Assembly (NCBI GenBank): GCA_030490835.1
Contig: CM059973.1
Location: 60,454,008-60,518,007 of the forward strand
Reading direction: 5' to 3'
Source: Annona cherimola
Taxonomy: Eukaryota > Streptophyta > Magnoliopsida > Magnoliales > Annonaceae
DNA: 64,000 bases
How positions within the stretch are numbered: position 1 is the first letter of the stretch; the number at the start of each line of letters is the position of its first letter. The position numbers and the translations under genes are program-made. The notes beneath the pieces were generated by a model. It did no database searches. It was not told the DNA's origin and worked only from the letters and a program-made list of their open reading frames with translations. Below are positions 59,221 to 64,000 of the stretch, piece after piece.

Positions 59221-59949
59221 ATCTCTTCCATTTTTATGATTGACAAAACTTAATTGAAATATCTTCCCTTATCCGATAAATTATAGATATGTCTACATGA
59301 ATATCGTTATTCTCATCGATAAGCAGAAAATTCAAAAAATATAAAGTCACCCACATAAGAAATGATATATGCATTAATTCCAAAGTATTTTTCCCACGTA
59401 GATGTACTCTCCCACTATGCATGGAAATACTTCCCCCCCAAGATATATGCAATATTGTTCTCTTCTCTTAAGCTGTTTCCATACTACTCTCCATTTTTTG
59501 TAAATCAACACAAAAGGAGAGACTTAAAATGAATTAACAATACTAGTGCAAATGTGGCGTAATAAGTTCATTTTGTGTATACAAACCTTTTATTAAATAT
59601 TTTCTTTCATCATTCAAATCATTTATTTTAAGTCACAAGCATATAATCTATAATATGATCATGGACATAACTTATTTACCAATTCCTTTGTGCAGAATAG
59701 TGCTATGAGAGTAACATACCTTTAATTACATTTGATGAAAGTTATCACTATTTTGCTTAACTCTCCCTTTCTTTTGCAACTCATGCTCCTTCATCCTCTG
59801 GATGGCTTTGTACTTATTCGAGATAAAATTTACATCACAAATATGATATATTCTACTTGGCACCCGAGTCATGTGTCCATGAATATTAGTACTATAAAAT
59901 CTAAGAATTTAAGAATACTTAGTTACTCTTTAGAAATGTTTCTTTGGCA

Positions 59950-61644
59950 TCCAAACTAGTTTAACTCTATTGTAAAATATTTTTCTTGCCTTGCATTCAT
60001 ATATTTTATTTTCAAACTTATTACAATAATGACAAACAACTCTAGTATAGTTTGGAGTAACATATAGCTCTTTGGTTGCCAAGTGGGCCTTTTATTCATG
60101 ATTTATCAACAAGCTTCTCAACATAAGAAATTTGTCTCCTTACCTTTGATGTACTAGAAGCCTTAATCCAAATAGAAGCATTTGATTTATTTAATTTGAC
60201 GTTAATGTGTTTTATATATCCAAGACCTCTCTTATCACTTGAGTGGTCATTCTAAAAAATTTCTGCACATTTTCTCCCGAGTTGGAGAACTTAGCAAATG
60301 AATCTTTTAAATTTTGGTTCTCCTTTATCAATGCCTCCATCTCCTTCAAGGCATTTATATCATTTTGTAAGGATGCGTTCTTCTCCACTAATTTTCCATT
60401 TGCAATAATAGTTATTTTGAATTGCTTTTTCCTTTTGAGCATATTTGATACCAAAGCTTTTAAATTCATCAAATAGTGAGTCATAAGTTTGTTCTAAATC
60501 ATTCAACACATTACATCTAGAACAAACACTAGAAGATGAAATGCAATAAGAATCATTTGATTTTACCTCAATATTCATGAATGCATCCAATCTTCATAGT
60601 TTTAACTTTCTTGTATCATCACTTTCTTCTTTAGTTTTATGACAGACTTCTTTTTCATTGTCTACAATAGCCATGCAGCAAACTCTTGCCAAATTTGCTT
60701 AATCTTCTTCTTCACTCAATGAAGTACTAGAGCTTGAGGTAATATATTCCTTTATAAACATTTCTCTAGCCTTTCTCTTTGAAAAAATTCTCTTATTTTG
60801 AATTTTCAATTCATCTGATGTGGTGCATTCAAACACCACCAAATTTATAACATTTTAGAAATTCTCTTCTTCTATCATTCATTTTCTTGTATGAGCTAAA
60901 ATTTTTATTTATCTTCATATTAGAGTATGAGCTTAATCTGGATTCACTTGAGCTTTTTTTCATACTTTTGAATGCAATAGACTTTCTACTTCTGTGAGAT
61001 TTTTTTTCTTATTTTTATGAGCTCATGAGACATAAGTGAGCTAATCAAATCATCTAGTTTGGCTTGTTTAAGTCCTTTGCTTCCTCAATAGTTGTGACCT
61101 TTTGATTCCATGAGTTTAGCAATGTTGTAAGTATATTCATAACCTACTTGCTTTTAGAAATTAGCTTTTCTAAACCTTTAAGAGTGTTACTAATTTTAGA
61201 AAATCTAACATATATTTCTGAAATAGATTTACCATTCAGCATATGAAACCTTTCAAAATCACCAACAACGATATTCCTTTTAGTTCCCTTTACTTGGGAG
61301 AAACTTTCATAAATAGACATTAATTTATCACATCTCTCTTTAGCTGTTGTGCATGAAGAAACTCTATCAAATTCTGCAGCGGTTAATGCACAAAATAAGA
61401 AGCTCATAGCTTTAGCATTACTTTGGATGGACATGGTCTATTCTTTCGTCCAAGTGGATGCCTTATCCCATTCTGGTAATGTAATGTCATCTTGTATGGC
61501 TATCCAAGAATCCATACTAATCGCCATAATTAGTTGCTTCATCCTCAACTTTCAATAGATAAAATTACTGTCATCAAATAGCAGTAGTCTAAAAAATGAT
61601 TAACCTTCAGCAAATGCAGGTACAGAAGTTAAATAGGTTGCCAT
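59950..61644 (-). pseudogene. Copia gag remnant
   Basis: From an ATG at 61644 (MATYLTSVPAFAEG, then a stop) the minus strand gives a gag-like N-terminus (NFIY-stop-KLRMKQLI, where family members have W-K-x-R-M). It continues with the UBN2-type gag core in the frame 61434-61144 (LTAAEFDRVSSCTTAKERCD, FERFHMLNGKSISEIYVRF). Later come a coiled coil (60484-60212: ALIKENQNLKDSFAKF) and a degenerate zinc knuckle CHYCNKFENKIYEC, in which the usual His is missing. Multiple stops and frameshifts are present. Gag would have formed the virus-like particle of the retrotransposon. Confidence 0.75.
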
Positions 61645-61698
61645 AGATATATAAAAGAGATCACCTCAAATAAGATAGAGGTCTGCTCTGATATCACT

Positions 61699-62801
61699 TG
61701 TTGGTCTCGAGTTTATGGTAAAACTCAAGAGAGGAGGGATGAATTAGGTTCTTTAAAATTTCTTTGGTAAATTTAAAACTTAATCTCTTATGAATTTAAT
61801 CCCCTTGATGAAACATGGTAAGAGATAGAATGAGAGAGTGTAAATAGAATATAAAATGCAAGCAATCAAACCACATAAGCGACAACGATATATAGTAGTT
61901 TGGGTATCCTTCCCTACTTCACTCATCCAAGCAGACAACCTTTGTGTCTTGGTTTTCACTATTGTATATCCAATACAATTTAGAGCACCTGCTCTTTTCT
62001 AGATTCTAGCTCTAGGGGGCCTATATAATAATCACTTTTTGGTGAGACCAACTCCAGCCAACCAAGTCTACTCCGTTGTGAGACAAACTCAAACCAATCA
62101 AGCAAAATCCATTAGTGAGAAAAACTAAAATCAACCCCCTATTTTGTTTCTTCTTAAATTCAGTCTCCAACATTGCTCCAAGGTAACAACCCAAAATAAA
62201 ATAGATAAAAGAAAATTTACACTTTACAATGTGTAATCAATCTACTTCGGAAGTTACTTGTCATGTGAAGAAGATGATCTTGTAAGTTCTTTTGAAGTAG
62301 CACCACTAGTAGTTTCGATAGTTGTTTAAATGATTTCAATACTCTTGAAAAATAGGTGTAAGCTCATTTTGTGTTTCTAACTTTTCTTCACTTTTCTTCA
62401 CTTTTCTTCACTTTTCTTCACGTTTGTACTTCAATGATATTTATAGTAGAGAAGAAGATCTAGCCTTTGGAGTGGTAGTTAGAATGCATTTAATGCTCCA
62501 ACATTCAAGTTTTCAATCGTTATAACTTGAAGTCGCAAGTGGAGTAGACTTGGGCTGAGGTTTCACTGAAGTCATTGGTGAAGTCGACTTGGGTTGAGAC
62601 TTCACTTTGCTAACTTGCTATATATGGACTTGAGCTCTTGAAACTTAAATTATTTTACATTTTCATTTTCATACATATAATTAGAGAAAAATATCTAACA
62701 ACACTTATATAAATTCATTAGATTCTTTTCAATGATATTTTAGTTGTTTGTTAATAATCAAAATGAAATTAATCTTTCTTAAAATAAGCATATGATCGAC
62801 A
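61699..62801 (-). repeat. 5' LTR of the SIRE-like copia element
   Basis: On the plus strand it runs from tgttggtctcgagtttatgg to cttaaaataagcatatgatcgaca. It is 1103 bp, against 1059 bp for the partner LTR. It contains gaagtcgacttggg motifs shared with the LTR at 26994-28126, and the 10-bp array at 62381-62420. Confidence 0.8.
62381..62420. repeat. 10-bp tandem repeat (cttttcttca x4)
   Basis: Four exact copies of cttttcttca. The partner LTR has a single copy at the same place (about 58846-58855), so the array expanded after insertion. Confidence 0.95.
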
Positions 62802-62876
62802 GGTTCATCTCTCAATGGATAAGAAATTGAACTGACGATTAACAAGAATACCCATTATCATTGCCATATACTTTTA

Positions 62877-63100
62877 TTTGATTTGGCTATTTATACTTTA
62901 CATCTTGATTTATTTTACAATTATGCATTGAAACAATTCTTACAAGTATTAATAAGGAGACCGTAAGCTCCCAAATATTAATGGGAGACAACATGTTCCC
63001 AAATATTAAAGGGGAGGCAAAGCTTTCATATTCGGTTTCGAACCCGATTATTTTGCCTAAGAGGACACATCCTCTACCACTCGTGCTTGCCACAGATGGT
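62877..63100 (-). mobile_element. tRNA-derived SINE with 17-bp target-site duplication
   Basis: A perfect 17-bp direct repeat, attgccatatactttta, lies at 62860-62876 and 63101-63117. On the minus strand the 5' end carries a box A-like gcacgagtggtagagga and a box B-like gggttcgaaacc about 35 bp apart, as in a tRNA gene. The 3' end is A-rich without a long pure A tail. About 224 bp long. It is unrelated in sequence to the SINE at 714-1012, so two SINE families are present. The 73-codon minus frame through it is incidental. Confidence 0.88.
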
Positions 63101-63117
63101 ATTGCCATATACTTTTA

Positions 63118-63729
63118 AGGACAAAACAATCACAAGGTTTTTAGTAATAGACAACAAAAAAGGCGGATCCACCAGTACAGATTTCTCAAAAAATAAATAA
63201 CACTATTTCCATCTAAAAGAACCTCAAGCGAGTTTGCATTTATCATTTCAGCAAGGGTAATTTCGTAATATAAAAAAATTATTTAATAAGATCACTGCGT
63301 TTTTGCAAATTGTCAAAGGTGATATGCTTGCAATTTGTGCGTAACTTTGTACGCATATTTACAATATTTGGAAACTTGGGAACATAGATGCAATATCGTG
63401 AAACTTTATAGGCATATTTGAAAAATTCCACTTCTCTCAGTCTCTGTTTCCACCGCTGTTTCATTTTGCTTTAAATGATAGAAACCTAACTCTCCTCCTC
63501 CTCCTTTTATATTAATAGCACGACTAAATGGTTGGTCATAAATTTCATTTACCATCTCTCATTTCATTAATGAAATCCACCATTTTCTTCTTCTCTTCAT
63601 TTTTTTCAACAAAAGGGGCTCTGCCAGTTGCTATTATACATATTTTTGGGGTTGTGATAGAACTAGAACTGAATTTTTACATTCAATGTTTGATGAGCTT
63701 CATAGTGAAAGGTTTGGGTAGTGGAGGGA
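63118..63729 (+). other. Intergenic sequence with a doubtful small frame
   Basis: Near 63290-63430 there is the same tttgcaa/gcatatttac phrase repetition as at 10870-11240. After a (ctc)n tract, an open frame from 63570 (MKSTIFFFSSFFSTKGALPV) to 63734 has a hydrophobic N-terminus but no recognised domain, and its stop coincides with a possible LTR start. I do not consider it established. Confidence 0.25.
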
Positions 63730-64000
63730 TGTAGCACCCTGCTGACCAAGTCAATGCCTCGATCAGTAGTCACATATGATCTATAGATTTGATGATAATG
63801 GGAACAACATACACATGTATAATAACATTATTCATGATTTGATATAAAATCTATCAAAGGTCATACTAACCTTGATGTCTCTTCAAATTCAATATCAAGA
63901 TGATCAAGTCTGTAAAATATATTACTCCTTGTTACATCTTTCTTAAAGATTAAAATAAATAATTCTTGATCTGAATTCATCAAGTCTTAGCCTGATTGGG
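63730..64000 (+). mobile_element. Possible LTR start running off the window
   Basis: From tgtagcaccctgctgaccaa the text changes character and looks like the start of a gypsy-type LTR (TGTAGCACCC-like openings occur there). The other end is outside the window, so this cannot be confirmed here. Confidence 0.25.

Larger units (their letters stand above)
58162..62801 (-). mobile_element. SIRE-like copia element with gag but no pol
   Basis: Two LTRs (62801-61699 and 59220-58162) flank a 2.48-kb internal region. Two bases inside the 5' LTR lies the primer-binding site tgatatcagagc (minus strand, about 61696-61685), matching initiator Met tRNA usage. Gag remnants follow. Between gag and the 3' LTR there is only about 0.75 kb with no protease, integrase or reverse transcriptase. 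The sequence before the 3' LTR (cttggggggg, catgcatagtgggagagtac) resembles the untranslated 3' region of SIRE/Maximus elements. Target duplication not clear. Confidence 0.75.

Overview
The window is non-viral nuclear DNA of a flowering plant. The evidence is AT-rich intergenic sequence packed with nested plant transposable elements (Ty1/copia, long-LTR gypsy, BED-finger hAT, tRNA-derived SINEs, foldback MITEs), GT-AG splice signals and TATA-box promoters. A monocot is my guess and is not proven. Almost everything is mobile DNA. The only convincing intact host gene is a small secreted proline-rich protein (36835-37221, +). Fragments of perhaps two other genes lie near the left edge: a first exon at about 1440-1777 (+), and last exons at 5311-6311 (-) with a possible upstream exon at 8968-9099.

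The main structure is a direct segmental duplication of about 17.4 kb: 9647-26993 (copy L) and 38787-56205 (copy R), separated by about 11.8 kb. Both copies hold the same nest. From outside in: remnants of the proline-rich gene family; a 375-bp foldback MITE; a decayed minus-strand copia element; inside its RNase H region an LTR-like insert (15121-20624 / 44341-49853); inside that a hAT transposon (15611-19546 / 44830-48773) with 8-bp target-site duplications; and at the right end a long gypsy-type LTR. Copy R keeps natural context on both sides: the promoter of the proline-rich pseudogene on the left and the rest of the gypsy LTR to 57376 on the right. Copy L is cut at both ends, so copy L is probably the derived one.

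Between the copies lie a SIRE-like copia LTR (26994-28126), tandem repeats, a third independent hAT copy (30623-34972, different target site) inserted just downstream of the TATA box of another proline-rich paralogue, and the intact gene itself. hAT copy 3 has an unrelated, GC-rich 5' region that looks like captured DNA, part of it resembling plant mitochondrial sequence. All three hAT transposase genes are dead.

Right of copy R: the end of the gypsy LTR, which appears to have landed in a GRF-type zinc-finger gene fragment (57377-57875, -); a copia element of SIRE-like type with two LTRs and gag but no recognisable pol (58162-62801, -); a SINE with a perfect 17-bp target duplication (62877-63100, -); and a possible LTR start at 63730. 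Another SINE with a perfect 15-bp duplication sits at 714-1012.

The best candidate for something undescribed is the small proline-rich secreted protein family. One member is intact and several are broken, and they share a recognisable promoter block that recurs at five places in the window.
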